Shown: in pieces, positions 37,076 to 46,798 of the stretch
Position numbering within the stretch: the first letter of the stretch is position 1
Layout of the letters: the number at the start of each line of letters is the position of its first letter
Assembly (NCBI RefSeq): GCF_026627925.1
Contig: NZ_JAPNLE010000001.1
Location: 310,001 to 374,000, forward strand
DNA from: Cupriavidus sp. D39
GTDB lineage: Bacteria > Pseudomonadota > Gammaproteobacteria > Burkholderiales > Burkholderiaceae
Direction of reading: 5' to 3'
DNA length: 64,000 nt
The notes under the pieces: model-generated
Seen by the model: the letters and a program-made list of their open reading frames with translations, nothing else
Told to the model about the DNA's origin: nothing
The model's database searches: none
Program-made: the position numbers and the translations under genes

Positions 37076-37399
37076 GCGCTCTACCTCAATGCGTTCCCGC
37101 CTGCGCAGACTCGGCGCGATCGGTTGGAGAACTTCATTGAGAGACTGGCGACGGAGATTGCCGAAGGGAGATCGATCGCAACGGCGGAAAGGGAAGGCGC
37201 CTATCTGCGATGGTTGAGGCTTGTGCAGGGAGAGGGCGAGGTGGGGACTGGCGGGCTACTTCTTGTCGCAAACGCGGATGGCACACTGCACTACGCTCAA
37301 TTGCTGGATCTGTTGGAACTGCGCTTGGAACATGGACTTTGGATTGAGTTGCACGAGCAGAGTCTTCGCGATAGTCAGGAATCGAGGCATCCGAAGTAA
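37075..37399 (+). pseudogene. C-terminal fragment of an unrecognised protein
   Basis: An open frame without a clear start gives LYLNAFPPAQTRRDRLENFI then ERLATEIAEGRSIATAEREG and ends at 37399. The codon pattern is gene-like. It abuts the kfrA-like fragment at its upstream end, so it is probably a truncated 3' end. No family was recognised. Confidence 0.35.
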
Positions 37400-37715
37400 G
37401 TTTGCATCGCCTCAGATGCTCAAGATGCTGCCCCTCGGCCCGCCTCATGCACACCTCGTACGGTGTGGACGCGCTCGGCGGCGTGCTCGCCCTGCTTGCG
37501 GCATTCCAGGTCTGAACCTGAGCGGCCGGAAATTACAGAAAACTACCTTCACTCTCGATCTCGACGCATCGATATCAACGCATCAAAATCAGCTTCAGCA
37601 TCAACAAATCGTTACAAAGCACTCCCTGCCCCTCGTCATCGCCGCCCGATTCCGCGGCGTTACTGGGTCATGCGCGGCCAATCCTGCCGGGCATCAACAA
37701 GCAAGGGAGCTCACG

Positions 37716-38051
37716 GTGTTTACTCGCAAACTGATCGGAAGTGTGGCAATCGCTGTTCTGGCGGCAGGCATGGCTGGTGGCGCAATGGCAAACGATACCC
37801 AGTGGCAGAAGAATCACCCGCGTCGCGAGCAGGTCAACGGGCGTCTGGCCAACCAGAACGCTCGTATCCACCAAGAGGTCAAGGAAGGTGAAATGTCCCG
37901 CGGCCAGGCAGCTAAGCTGCACAGAGAAGATCACCAGATCCGCGCCGAAGAACGCACCATGGCAAGCCATGACGGCGGCCACATTACCCGTGCCGACCAG
38001 CGCGCCCTTAACCAGCAGGAAAACGCAGTGAGCAAGCAGATCGGCCGTTGA
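37716..38051 (+). CDS. Small secreted protein, basic and Gln/His-rich
   Basis: Encodes 111 residues from GTG 37716 with CAAGGGAG upstream. A signal peptide (MFTRKLIGSVAIAVLAAGMA, cleaved near AMA-ND) is followed by a helical charged region (NQNARIHQEVKEGEMSRGQA, EDHQIRAEERTMASHDGGHI, ADQRALNQQENAVSKQIGR). Similar small periplasmic proteins are common in Burkholderiales; function unknown. A strong terminator follows at 38134. Confidence 0.75.
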   Translation: MFTRKLIGSVAIAVLAAGMAGGAMANDTQWQKNHPRREQVNGRLANQNARIHQEVKEGEMSRGQAAKLHREDHQIRAEERTMASHDGGHITRADQRALNQQENAVSKQIGR

Positions 38052-38133
38052 TCGATCGCTAACGATTCGCGTTCTGGTATCACTGCTTGCCAGGCAAGAA
38101 TCAAGAAGCAAGCCGACGACCCAGTCGTCGTAG

Positions 38134-38156
38134 CCCGCCGCCCGGCGGGTTTTTTT
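38134..38156 (+). terminator. Rho-independent terminator
   Basis: CCCGCCG and CGGCGGG with a two-base loop, followed by seven T residues. It ends the small secreted protein transcript. Confidence 0.85.
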
Positions 38157-38578
38157 AGGTTTCGTCGCAGTAAGAGACCATTTGATAGCGGCGATGCCTA
38201 CCCCCGCCTGACAAGTCAATGGAATTCTATGCTCGAAGCCGTGCGCCGCATTCGTTAAGAGTCAGTCAGCTCGTGCCGAAGACCAAACGGAGCGCTCTCG
38301 GCACAGCGGCCGTAATTTCTGGAGCTAGTTGTCTATCAAGCGCCCGACCCCGAAGGATGGAATGGCGGGGGGCGTGACTTTGTAGCGTTCCACAGCGCGT
38401 GCCCCAAGCCATACCCCTGTCGACCCACGCCGGAACCCGCTGCGAACCACGGTTTTGTAGCGTTATGCATCAAGCGCACCGAACGATACGTGTCCTGACA
38501 GATATGGCTTTCACACACTATAGGAAAGCTACACTAGCAGGCTCAGGCTCTATCTAACTCACGTCTGGAGAAACCACG
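38157..38578. other. Intergenic stretch
   Basis: No gene is seen. The word TTTGTAGCGTT occurs twice, at 38381 and 38455, 74 bases apart, and may mark a decayed repeat or the end of a small element. Confidence 0.4.
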
Positions 38579-38882
38579 ATGGCAAAGCTAGTGGTGCTAT
38601 TCAAGAAGCCTGCGGACACGGCGGCGTTCGATTCATATTACTTCTCGACCCATGTTCCGATCGCCAAGAAGATCGCCGGCCTGCGACGCTGTCAGCAGCG
38701 GCCCGGTTGCAAGCCCGGCCGGCGATTCGCCATTTCACCTGGTTGCGGTGCTGAGCTTCGATTCGCTGGCGGCGCTCCAGCAGGCTATGGCTTCGCCTGA
38801 GGGCGCCGCGGCAGCAACTGACGTGGCCAATTTCGCCCAGGCCGGCGTTGACATGCTCATATTCGACACGAAGGAAGTTTAG
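38579..38882 (+). pseudogene. EthD-family protein, frameshifted
   Basis: From ATG 38579 the text is MAKLVVLFKKPADTAAFDSY then YFSTHVPIAKKIAGLRR; the other frame continues SSGPVASPAGDSPFHLVAVL and ends FAQAGVDMLIFDTKEV. This is an EthD-type ferredoxin-fold monooxygenase-like protein of about 100 residues. The joint at 38692 lacks a few bases, so here a real small deletion rather than a one-base run error is likely. No ethABC partners are nearby. Confidence 0.65.
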
Positions 38883-39115
38883 GCCGGCAGTTCACGGCCC
38901 ATTTTCTTTGAGAAGGGGATGTGCCGCTATCACAAGGGCCATGGCAGGCGCCCGGGAGTTGTCGCCATACCGCGAGGGACGCGCGCATGTGATAGCGGTT
39001 TGGGCGAATCTTGGCATGCCCCCAACTTCACGCCATCGGACATGGACCCCACCTCGGCGTACCCAATTCTCGACGCCGTCGCAGGCCTCGAAACTAGCGG
39101 GGTCGTTTTCTTGTG

Positions 39116-39355
39116 CTACCCGACGCGGAAAAACTCTACCGTCTGCCCCGCATTGACCGCCCGCCGCAGCCAGTCCGGCATCTCGCCCGTCCCGTCCCAG
39201 CTCAGCCCCTCGGCATTGCGGTAACAGACCGAGCGCGGGCTCGGCGGCAGCGCAAAGCACCCGGCCGCCTCCAACTCTTCCATCGTCAGCCCGCACTCGA
39301 GCATCTGCGCCCGGATCCAGCGGATCGCGTCCGCCCGCTCAATTTCCGTTGCCAT
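39116..39355 (-). CDS. H-NS-like small DNA-binding protein
   Basis: A 79-residue protein from ATG 39355. The C-terminal half CYRNAEGLSWDGTGEMPDWL matches the AT-hook-like H-NS DNA-binding core (YR..dG..W.G.G..P.WL). The N-terminal helix ERADAIRWIRAQMLECGLTM may be the oligomerisation part, much shorter than in H-NS. It overlaps the kfrA-like frame end by 17 bases; such genes often travel together on plasmids and islands to silence foreign DNA. Confidence 0.7.
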   Translation of the reverse strand: MATEIERADAIRWIRAQMLECGLTMEELEAAGCFALPPSPRSVCYRNAEGLSWDGTGEMPDWLRRAVNAGQTVEFFRVG

Positions 39356-39851
39356 CGTTGCCGTCATGTGGGTTGAGGGGGAGCGCCGTCGCACCCGGTT
39401 CTTCATTCGCGATCGGCCCTTGGCCACCGGCCTTCCGCCGCGCGCCCGTCCGCTCGCGCGGCGCCACGCGCAATTCTGCCAGTAGCTGGCGCGCCAGCGC
39501 CGCTTCGGCTCCGGCCCGCTCGGCCCGGCGCTGCGCCCGCTCGGCCGCCGCGAGCCGACCGGCCAGCGTCGCTGTCTGCGCCAGTTCCGTGTGCAGGTCT
39601 TCGGCCGCGCGCTCGCTCTTCTGCCGTGCGGTGGGCTCCTGATGGAGCGCAGCGCGCGCCGCTCGCTGGCTTCGGCGCGTTCCTGGTCGATGCTCACCTG
39701 CTCGCGCCCGTTCCAGTTCGGTCGAGAATTGGGTACGCAGCTCCACCAGCTGCCTCCAGCTCCGCCCGCCCAGCCTCCAGTCGCGCCTAGGTTGCGGCAT
39801 GCGCTTGCCGCTCGGCATGACGCGCCTCTGATGTTCACCTAGTAACCCCAC
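39339..39851 (-). pseudogene. kfrA-like coiled-coil protein, C-terminal part
   Basis: Two overlapping frames give a long Ala/Arg/Glu-rich coiled coil: LVELRTQFSTELERAR, then ERAAEDLHTELAQTATLAGR with LAAAERAQRRAERAGAEAAL and a disordered end. Frame changes at about 39650 and 39720 break it, and the N-terminal DNA-binding domain is missing. It resembles plasmid KfrA. The remnant at 32671/37005 is a second copy of the same gene type. Confidence 0.55.
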
Positions 39852-39999
39852 TGCGGTAAGCGCCCTTGGCGAGGATATTCGCCAAGGCTGGGCGCGTGCG
39901 AGGGGCGCTTGCGGAGACGTCCCGGCCCAGCCGCATGTCGGCCATATACGCGCTCAGACACGGAGCGTGAACTGCAGACTGCTTAGGTTTTCTGCGAGT
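39852..39999. other. Short unassigned stretch
   Basis: No gene or repeat is recognised between the kfrA-like remnant and the small membrane protein frame. Confidence 0.4.
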
Positions 40000-40251
40000 T
40001 CAGGACTCCATACACCGGGCACGCGGCGCCTCGTCAGCATCCGCAGCGTCTTCGGAAACAGGCCGATTCTGCAGCCGGCTGTGCATCGCCTCGCATCGAA
40101 TCAACATTATTGTCGCAGGATCCTCTTCACCGCCGGCAATGCCAGCCTCAGCAGCGACCCGCAGATATACTTGCCGGGAGCCAACGGCGACGATCACAAG
40201 GATGGCGCCAACGCCGAAGGCTCGGACTGCAATTTGGAGGTATTGCGCCAT
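40000..40251 (-). CDS. Possible small membrane protein
   Basis: An 83-residue frame from ATG 40251 with one N-terminal membrane helix (AVRAFGVGAILVIVAVG) and a charged tail. There is no clear ribosome site and no family match, so it may be spurious. Confidence 0.35.
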   Translation of the reverse strand: MAQYLQIAVRAFGVGAILVIVAVGSRQVYLRVAAEAGIAGGEEDPATIMLIRCEAMHSRLQNRPVSEDAADADEAPRARCMES

Positions 40252-40389
40252 AGCGAACTTGCACCGTATAGCAGGAGGGAATTGGCAGTGAGGCTACACG
40301 AGGATGTCCCGGGACGGTGCCACGCCGTTGCAGGATTGACACAATCCGGTTCGCCGCGGCGGGTGGGATCGCGCGTTGCGTGACTGCGC

Positions 40390-40653
40390 ATGGCGGTGCT
40401 GAAGAGAATGTCCCGAAAATCGATCACGGCCTTACCGAACGGCCACTACTGGGCCACGCCACACGCGCCCTTCCCGCTGGACGGTGCAAACGGCCATGAG
40501 GAGGTTTTTCCCGGCGCCCAATGCATCAGCGACGGCAATTGGGTCACCTTCTATAAGGACGGGGAAGAAGTATGGGCGTGCAATGCCGTGTATGCCGCCG
40601 CCCATTTCGACTTTGCACCGGTTCCCACCAACCGTTCGCCGACGGACAACTGA
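40390..40653 (+). CDS. Hypothetical protein
   Basis: Encodes 87 residues from ATG 40390 or 81 from ATG 40408. The part ALPNGHYWATPHAPFPLDGA and SDGNWVTFYKDGEEVWACNA has the look of a conserved beta-rich domain. Function unknown. It is the last gene before a dif-like site. Confidence 0.5.
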   Translation: MAVLKRMSRKSITALPNGHYWATPHAPFPLDGANGHEEVFPGAQCISDGNWVTFYKDGEEVWACNAVYAAAHFDFAPVPTNRSPTDN

Positions 40654-40720
40654 GGGTCGTACAGTTCCCCAGGCCGGGGGGCGTTTCGCCCCTCCAAACA
40701 GTCGAGTCCACAAGCGAAAC

Positions 40721-40743
40721 ACCGCATAAACCTTATGTTAAAC
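40721..40743 (+). other. dif-like palindrome, second copy
   Basis: GCATAA at 40724-40729, a 3-base spacer ACC, then TTATGTTAAAC at 40733-40743, which is almost the consensus XerD half-site. The spacer is shorter than the 6 bases of true dif, so XerCD use is uncertain. It stands in the same place relative to the DUF1016 repeat as the dif site at 6776. Confidence 0.5.
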
Positions 40744-41190
40744 GATGATCTGTGAACGATTGGAGACGCCCATGGAGGACACCGACGACGCAAGCGCGGG
40801 AGGCCGCGGTGATCTCGAGCGCGGCGGTGCCTACAGGCTTAATCGCCCTATTACGTCGGGCGTCATGCTCCAGTTCCTGAGTCGACGCCTCGACGCTCGG
40901 CAGACTTGCTTGCAGTTCGGCCGGCAGCTCCGCAACCAGCTGGTACTGCGCCACGCCAATCGGATTGCCCATGCCGCGCAGTGCGTATTCGACCACCAGC
41001 CGGTTGTGCTCCTGGCATAGCAGCAGCCCGACGGTAGGATTGTCGGCCGCTGTCTTCATTTCGGCATCGACCGCCGACAGGTAGAAGCTGATCTGTCCCG
41101 CATACTCCGGCTTGAAAGCACCCGTCTTCAGCTCGATTACGATGTAGAGCAGATTGAGATAGAAGTCCTCGCCCCCTACTTCGAGATGGG
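40733..41190 (-). pseudogene. DUF1016 nuclease, C-terminal fragment (copy 2)
   Basis: The text HLEVGGEDFYLNLLYIVIEL and TGAFKPEYAGQISFYLSAVD matches the 7-kb copy, but the eight residues FYHLKLRC between LL and YIVIEL are deleted and the whole N-terminal domain is absent. The 3' end reads on into DARRNRAIKPVG. The deletion removes part of the nuclease core, so this copy is not functional. The frame at the former copy's break is intact here. Confidence 0.7.
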
Positions 41191-41414
41191 ATGGCGGCTT
41201 ATCGGCCAGCCTGGCCGTTTGAGCCACTACTGTCACCCGACCGGGTTGGCCCCGATGGATATCGCGCCAGCCGTGGTAGCGCCATAAAGTTGCGCTGGCG
41301 ACACCTGCGGCCGGTGCGCTAAGCCGGTGCAAGGCGCGCCGGGTGGCGCGCTTTTCTTTCTGGTCCGGACGGACTAAGGTTGGACTATGCTGCGACCAGA
41401 CAAGGGAGGCAGCC

Positions 41415-42890
41415 ATGTCGATGGTCTCAATGGAGCCGGGAAGTTATCGCGTCGAGCGGCCGAATGACCCGGGCGAGGTGATCGACCTGATCAGGAAGCA
41501 AGACCTCCAGGTGGTCGACCTCAGATTCACGGATCTGCCTGGTCTGTGGCAACACTTCTCAATTACCCTGCCCGAAGTCAACGACGATCTGTTCACGTCC
41601 GGCATCGGCTTCGACGGGTCCTCAATTCGCGGTTTCCAGGAGATTCACGAGTCCGACATGCTGGTGAGGCCGGACCCGGCGACCGCCTTTGTCGATCCGT
41701 TCTGCGAAACGCCGACGCTATCGATCATCTGCGACGTGATAGACCCGATTCTGCGGCAGCCTTATTCCCGCGACCCGCGTCATATCGCCAGGAAGGCAGA
41801 GTTGTACCTGCAGCAGACCGGCCTCGCCACGACTTGCTACTTCGGCCCCGAGCTGGAGTTCTTCATCTTCGACTCCATTCGCTTTGGACAGGACCAGCAC
41901 TCAGGCTACTACCATGTGGAGTCGGCCGAAGGAGAATGGACCTCAGGTCGCGACGAGGGGGCCTATGGTGGGGGCAACCTCGGCTACAAGCAGCGCTACA
42001 AGGAAGGCTACTTTCCCGTCCCGCCACACGACACGCTACAGGACATCCGCTCCGAGATCGTCCTGGCGCTGATGAAGGCCGGCATCCAGGTCGAGGTCCA
42101 TCACCATGAGGTGGCGACCGCGGGCCAGAATGAGATCGACATGCGCTTTGCGCCGCTGACCCGGATGGCGGACAACGTAATGATGTACAAGTACATCTGC
42201 AAGAACGTGGCGCGCCGGCATGGCAAGGTCGCGACGTTCATGCCAAAGCCCCTTTTCGCGGACAACGCAAGCGGCATGCATTGCCACCAGAGCCTGTGGA
42301 AGGGCGGTGAGAACCTTTTCTATGACGCGAGCGGCTGGGCGCTGACATCTGAAATGTGCCGCTGGTACATCGGCGGCTTGCTCAGGCATGCTCCGGCCCT
42401 GATGGCCTTCTGCGCCCCGAGCACGAATTCCTACAAGCGCCTGGTGCCGGGCTACGAGGCACCTGTCAACCTGGCCATGTCACAGCGCAATCGTTCCGCC
42501 GCCGCCAGGATCCCGATGTATTCCGATTCGCCGAGCGCGAGGCGCGTAGAATTCCGCTGTCCCGATCCTTCGGCCAATGCCTACCTTGCTTTTTCGGCAA
42601 TGCTGTTGGCCGGGCTGGACGGCATTGAAAACCACATCGATCCGGGCGATCCGCTCGACAAGAACATCTATGAGCTTTCCCGTGAGGAGGCCGCAAACAT
42701 CCGCCAGGTGCCCGGGTCGCTCGAGGAATCCCTGTCGGCGCTGGAAGTCGATTCGGCCTTCCTGCTAAAAGGGGACGTCTTTACAGAAGAGGTGATCAAG
42801 ACCTGGATCGACTACAAGCGCAGGCGCGAGATCGATACGCTGAAGCTGCGGCCGCACCCGTGGGAGTTTTATCTCTATTTCGATATTTGA
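41415..42890 (+). CDS. glnA: Glutamine synthetase type I
   Basis: A 491-residue GSI from ATG 41415 with AAGGGAGG upstream. All signatures are present: [50 protein letters not shown] (catalytic), [15 protein letters not shown] (ATP region), and NRSAAARIP. The adenylylation Tyr lies in [11 protein letters not shown], so control by GlnE is possible. It catalyses ammonia plus glutamate to glutamine. It is isolated from ntrBC here, so it may be a second glnA copy. Confidence 0.93.
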   Translation: MSMVSMEPGSYRVERPNDPGEVIDLIRKQDLQVVDLRFTDLPGLWQHFSITLPEVNDDLFTSGIGFDGSSIRGFQEIHESDMLVRPDPATAFVDPFCETPTLSIICDVIDPILRQPYSRDPRHIARKAELYLQQTGLATTCYFGPELEFFIFDSIRFGQDQHSGYYHVESAEGEWTSGRDEGAYGGGNLGYKQRYKEGYFPVPPHDTLQDIRSEIVLALMKAGIQVEVHHHEVATAGQNEIDMRFAPLTRMADNVMMYKYICKNVARRHGKVATFMPKPLFADNASGMHCHQSLWKGGENLFYDASGWALTSEMCRWYIGGLLRHAPALMAFCAPSTNSYKRLVPGYEAPVNLAMSQRNRSAAARIPMYSDSPSARRVEFRCPDPSANAYLAFSAMLLAGLDGIENHIDPGDPLDKNIYELSREEAANIRQVPGSLEESLSALEVDSAFLLKGDVFTEEVIKTWIDYKRRREIDTLKLRPHPWEFYLYFDI

Positions 42891-43588
42891 GGTGTCAGTC
42901 TGAACTCGACCGACGGGTGGGCCAGTCCCTGGCATCGCCGGGTAAACGCATTGTTCGCGTCGTCGCGCGAACCGTTTGGCGGATCTTACCGGCAATCTGG
43001 CCGTAGTTAGCTCAGGGGGCTCGCGGAGCAATGGAATCACTGGGCCTGCTGCGGACTGTGGGCAGATGCCCGTTTTTCGACCTGATCGGCCGCTGGCCAA
43101 ACTCGGACATTTGAGCTTAGCCAAAAGCAGACATTATCGCTTAGCCGCTACAGGAAAATTTCGCCGCATAAAGCTTATGCCAAATTAGCGAAGCTGCTGG
43201 CGGCTGTTCGATTTTTGCCATGTTGGCATTGTTGCCGAATCGCAAAGGCCTGGCTCAGCTCTTTGACCCTCTAAAGTGGGCCCCCGAGCATGAGAGCAGC
43301 TAAACCGCCGATGGCAGCCTTGCACTAGGCCTGTACATCGCGTGCGAGATTGCCCGACCTCATGGTGGCGAGATAACAGCACGGTCCGACCAAGAAGAGC
43401 AGCAGGAGTGTTACTCGCAGCGAGGCAAGCGGACAGCAAACACCGTTTCTTACATGGCAAAAAAGTGCCGCGCCGAGCACGTTGAGCAATCAATCCATCA
43501 ATCCTTGTTGGGCAGCCTTGCCACAAGCAGCCGCAATTTCTGCTGACGCGCCCCCGTGCGGTGCGGTACACGTAGCTTCAGTAGGCTC
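42891..43588. other. Gene-poor stretch after glnA
   Basis: No supported gene. A third dif-like palindrome lies at 43163-43187. Open frames on the minus strand are long but lack family features and look like high-GC shadows. Confidence 0.45.
43163..43187 (+). other. dif-like palindrome, third copy
   Basis: GCATAA at 43166-43171, AGC, then TTATGCCAAATTA. It resembles the 40724 site in arm sequence and 3-base spacer. No DUF1016 sequence follows here. Confidence 0.4.
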
Positions 43589-43631
43589 ATGAGAAACAAT
43601 CAGACGGCTTTCAAAGCTAGCGGAACGGTTA

Positions 43632-43700
43632 GGGTGATCTGGAAACCGAGGGCAGTTGCGCTCCGGCGCCGCGCGACTGCCCTCGGCTTCCAGATCACCC
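43632..43700. repeat. Long hairpin: 25-bp arms around a 19-base loop
   Basis: The left arm starts GGGTGATCTGG and ends GAGGGCAGT (43632-43656). The right arm starts ACTGCCCTCGG and ends CCAGATCACCC (43676-43700), with one G-T type mismatch. The flanks (ATGAGAAACAATCA on the left; the mirrored TGATTGTTTTTCAT on the right) extend the symmetry. Both strands therefore encode nearly the same short peptide containing VIWKPRAVA. No T tract follows. Confidence 0.7.
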
Positions 43701-43812
43701 CAGCCGCGTAAATCCCTTGAAACACGGGGCTCTCCTGATTGTTTTTCATGAGCGACCGCGGCGGCGCCAGCGACAAGGCGCTGGCGGCCACCTGACCGGT
43801 GCCGCCCGGCAA

Positions 43813-44240
43813 GTCATCGCGCCGGCGTCCTCACACTGTCGAGTAACGCTTGTTGGGTAGGCCGGCTCCAGGGCCTATCATTAATAGCTGACCTAGCAAA
43901 CAAGCGTTTGGCGCTTATGAACTATATGACCACACCTACGGCCCGGACGCGGCATCCGCCAGCACCGGCAAGACGTCGGCCCGAACAACCCGACGAGGCT
44001 CGCAAGACCGCACAACCCGGTCAATTTGATCCGCAGAGCAAGCAGATAGCGGATCTTCGCGAGGGTACCTGCACGCAGTAGTTCCAGACTGCACCATCAC
44101 CAAGGCGCTATAGCGTGTGCAAGCGGCTGACAAGCGGATCGGGGTTTCGCCACGATCGTGGCGTCTCCTCTCGGGCCCTACCATTCCTTGCGGCATCTTG
44201 GGCGAACTTTCCGGGTACCACGGTGCCCGGTCAACCGAGG
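43813..44240. other. Intergenic stretch
   Basis: No gene, terminator or repeat of note is visible between the hairpin region and the DUF1488 remnant. Confidence 0.4.
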
Positions 44241-44524
44241 TGCAACATCGCATTGAATTTTCCCAACCCGAGCCGAAGCTTCGATGCAGCCAAGCACTGC
44301 GTATGGTTCTGGGGTTACGACAATGCGCGCGAAGTCACATTCCTGGTCAATGACGCCGTGCTCGCGAATCTCGAACTGGCAATGGGCTCGGCTGAGCCCG
44401 AAGTGCTGGCGGCCTTCGACCGCACCGCGACCAGATCCTCGAACTCGCCAGGAACCGCTATGCCAACGAGCGCCAGAACCATGCTCTGCTGAAAGCGGTG
44501 CATTGCGCAGACGATGGTGCCTGA
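44241..44524 (+). pseudogene. DUF1488 protein, one frameshift
   Basis: Reads NIALNFPNPSRSFDAAKHCV then WFWGYDNAREVTFLVNDAVL and, in the second frame, DQILELARNRYANERQNHAL. This is the DUF1488 pattern. The break is at a GC-rich run near 44425: one added C restores DRHRDQIL. The start is uncertain: TTG 44253 is possible. It stops one base before the mntH remnant, suggesting an operon. Confidence 0.6.
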
Positions 44525-44525
44525 C

Positions 44526-44855
44526 ATGGAAACCACCACCAAAGCTCCAGCCGATGATTCCGCCAATGACTCAGCCGGATTCTGGCTCGGCTAGCTCGGC
44601 CCGGGACTGATTACCGGCGCCGCCGACGATGATCCCAGCGGTATCGCCACCTATTCACAGGCGGGCGCGCAGTTCGGCTTCAACATGCTGTGGACGGTGC
44701 TCTTCACCTATCCGCTGATGATCGGCATCGAGGTAGTCAGCCCGAGGATCGGGCGGGTGAGCGGACACGGGCTGGCCACCAACATCCGGCGGCACTATCC
44801 GGCATGGCTGCTATACGCCGTGGTCGGTCTGGTACTGCCGCTCATCAAATCGGCA
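44526..44855 (+). pseudogene. mntH: NRAMP metal transporter (MntH-like), 5' fragment with amber codon
   Basis: From ATG 44526: a short N-terminus, GFWLG, an in-frame TAG at 44592-44594, then LGPGLITGAADDDPSGIATY with SQAGAQFGFNMLWTVLFTYP. The DPSG motif of NRAMP transporters (first metal-binding helix) is intact. The gene stops being recognisable at LVLP near 44840, next to the group II intron 3' end, so most of the transporter is lost. Confidence 0.7.
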
Positions 44856-46704
44856 TAGGGGCAGCCCACTGGCTGCGCCCCTGCCACACCACCCGGCATG
44901 CGGGTCCGCACCGGGCGGTTCGAGAGGTTGAGGTTAAGTGAGACGGGGCATGCCCAACTGATCGAAGTAGGCGATGGTCAGGACCCGGTTCAGCGTGTCG
45001 CCGCTGTTGCGCCACCAGCACCGGCTACTCGCCGCTGCTTGCCTGGCGGCATCCGCTGTAGCACCCAGCGCACGCAACTCTCGGTAAATGACCCGACCAC
45101 GGCGCCAGTGCTTGAGCTGGATGGCCCTCAGCCGGTGGCGCATCCACTTGTCCAGCTCGCGCCAGACCTGGGGCGTTTGCGCCAGCCGGAAGTAGGCCTT
45201 CCATCCCAGAACATATGGCCTCACCCGATCCACGACTGCCTGCAGACTCCGCCCGCCTGAGCGGCGAGTCAGTTCGCGGATGCGTTGCTTGAACGTCAGC
45301 AGCGGCTTAACTGCCACTTTGCGCTTGACCACTCCCCCTGCGGCCACCCAGAAGCTGTAGCCGAGGAACTTGCGGCCAAACGCGCTCGCCACCGCGCTCT
45401 TTGCCTCGTTGACCTTCAGGCGCAGGCTGCCGTACAAGCGCCGCAATAGCGCCATCACTCGCTCGCCCGCCCGCCGACTGCGCACGTACACGTTCGCATC
45501 ATCGGCATAGCGCACGAAGCAATGACCTCGACGCTCCAACGCCTTGTCCACCTCATCGAGCAGTACGTTAGCCAGCAGCGGTGACAGCGGCCCGCCTTGC
45601 GGCGTGCCCTCGTACCGCTGCAGCACTACCCCGCCATCCATCAGCCCGCTGTTCAGATACGCCCGGATCAGCCGGATGACCCCGGCGTCCCCGATGCGCT
45701 TCTGTAGACGGTCAATCAGGATGTCGTGGTTGACCCGGTCAAAGAACTTCTCCAGATCCACGTCCACCACCACTCGCCGCCCCGACTGCACGTACGACTG
45801 CGCGGCTAACACCGCATCGTGCGCACGCCGCCCAGGCCGGAAGCCGTAGCTGTGCTCGCTGAAGGTGGGGTCCAGCATCGGCTGCAGCACCTGCAACAGC
45901 GCCTGCTGGATCAGCCGGTCCGTCACCGTCGGAATACCGAGCTCGCGCTCGCCTCCTCCGTCCGGCTTCGGAATCGTTACCCGCCGTACCGGACTGGGCC
46001 GGTACGTCCCCTTGAGCAGTTGCTGGCGGATCTCCGGCCACGCCGACACCAGATAGCGGGCGGTCTGATCAATATCCAGACCATCCACGCCAGCGGCGCC
46101 TTTGTTGCGGCGGACCCGCCTGAACGCCTGCTTCAGGTTCTCTCGCGTCAGCGCCGCTGCCAGCAGCGCCGACCCCGTGTCCTCCGGTCCCCGCCGCGGA
46201 CCGCCGGCTTCGTCGCAGGCGGGTTCACGGCCGGCTTCACCGCCCGCTACTCCCTCCCGCCCCGCTCGCGCGGGCTTCTGACGCAATGCCTTCGGTATCG
46301 ACATGGCTTCGAACACTCCCTCTCGTTCGGTCCTTCGTCGGCGGATTCGAGCCTTGCCGGCGCTACCCCCAACTACTTCGACCTCTGCTGACTTCTCGCT
46401 CCGGCTCGACGCCGTCGCCCTTTCAGGCATGAGGCGAGATCTCCCCAGGTAAGAACGCACTCCTTCGCTGCACAACCGCCGGATTTACGCCGCCTCCCCT
46501 TGATCACGAGAACTTCGCGGTTTCATGCCCGCTCGTCCTGGTCGGCACCGCCTTCTATCCGGTTCGTGTTCCTCGGCTCGCAGCTTCGCTCCACGCTTCC
46601 TCCCCACGATCGGTCGCCCTTTCGCAGTTGCGCTTCGCTTCGATCGCTGTGATCAACTTACGGTGGGACTTGCACCCACAGGAGTGCGCCCATGCTGGGC
46701 GCAC
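44856..46704 (-). mobile_element. Group IIC-type intron
   Basis: The 5' end on the minus strand is GTGCGCCCAGCATGGGCGCA at 46704. Domain V lies at 44885-44920 (GAACCGCCCGGTG with CACCGGGTGG-type arms) and the 3' end is CCCCTAT at about 44856. It encodes one maturase. It sits directly behind a Rho-independent terminator, the known insertion preference of group IIC introns. Length is about 1.85 kb and the ORF is intact, so it may be active. Confidence 0.8.
44934..46304 (-). CDS. ltrA: Group II intron reverse transcriptase/maturase
   Basis: A 456-residue protein from ATG 46304. RT motifs: VTIPKPDGGGERELGIPTVT, FSEHSYGFRPGRRAHDAVLA, VVVDVDLEKFFDRVNHDIL, YEGTPQGGPLSPLLANVLLD and the catalytic HCFVRYADDANVYV. 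The maturase domain follows (FLGYSFWVAAGGVVKRKVAV, and a thumb ending LGWKAYFRLAQTP). No endonuclease domain, as usual in class C. Reading frame complete. Confidence 0.88.
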   Translation of the reverse strand: MSIPKALRQKPARAGREGVAGGEAGREPACDEAGGPRRGPEDTGSALLAAALTRENLKQAFRRVRRNKGAAGVDGLDIDQTARYLVSAWPEIRQQLLKGTYRPSPVRRVTIPKPDGGGERELGIPTVTDRLIQQALLQVLQPMLDPTFSEHSYGFRPGRRAHDAVLAAQSYVQSGRRVVVDVDLEKFFDRVNHDILIDRLQKRIGDAGVIRLIRAYLNSGLMDGGVVLQRYEGTPQGGPLSPLLANVLLDEVDKALERRGHCFVRYADDANVYVRSRRAGERVMALLRRLYGSLRLKVNEAKSAVASAFGRKFLGYSFWVAAGGVVKRKVAVKPLLTFKQRIRELTRRSGGRSLQAVVDRVRPYVLGWKAYFRLAQTPQVWRELDKWMRHRLRAIQLKHWRRGRVIYRELRALGATADAARQAAASSRCWWRNSGDTLNRVLTIAYFDQLGMPRLT

Positions 46705-46705
46705 A

Positions 46706-46742
46706 CAAAAAGCCGCCTCCACGCGTGTACGCGGAGGCGGCG
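46706..46742 (-). terminator. Terminator used as the group IIC intron target
   Basis: On the minus strand GCCGCCTCC and GGAGGCGGC pair across a CGCGTACACGCGT stretch and are followed by TTTTTGT. The intron begins at the next base or two. It would end the transcript of the Gln/Gly-rich gene. Confidence 0.8.
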
Positions 46743-46798
46743 CCTAGCGGCGGCAATCCATACCGCCGCGAGCTTTTAGCCTTTATGCCAGCCGGTAA

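Noticed and set aside
40724..40743. True chromosomal dif at 40.7 kb
   Set aside because: The spacer is 3 bases instead of 6, so it is listed only as dif-like.
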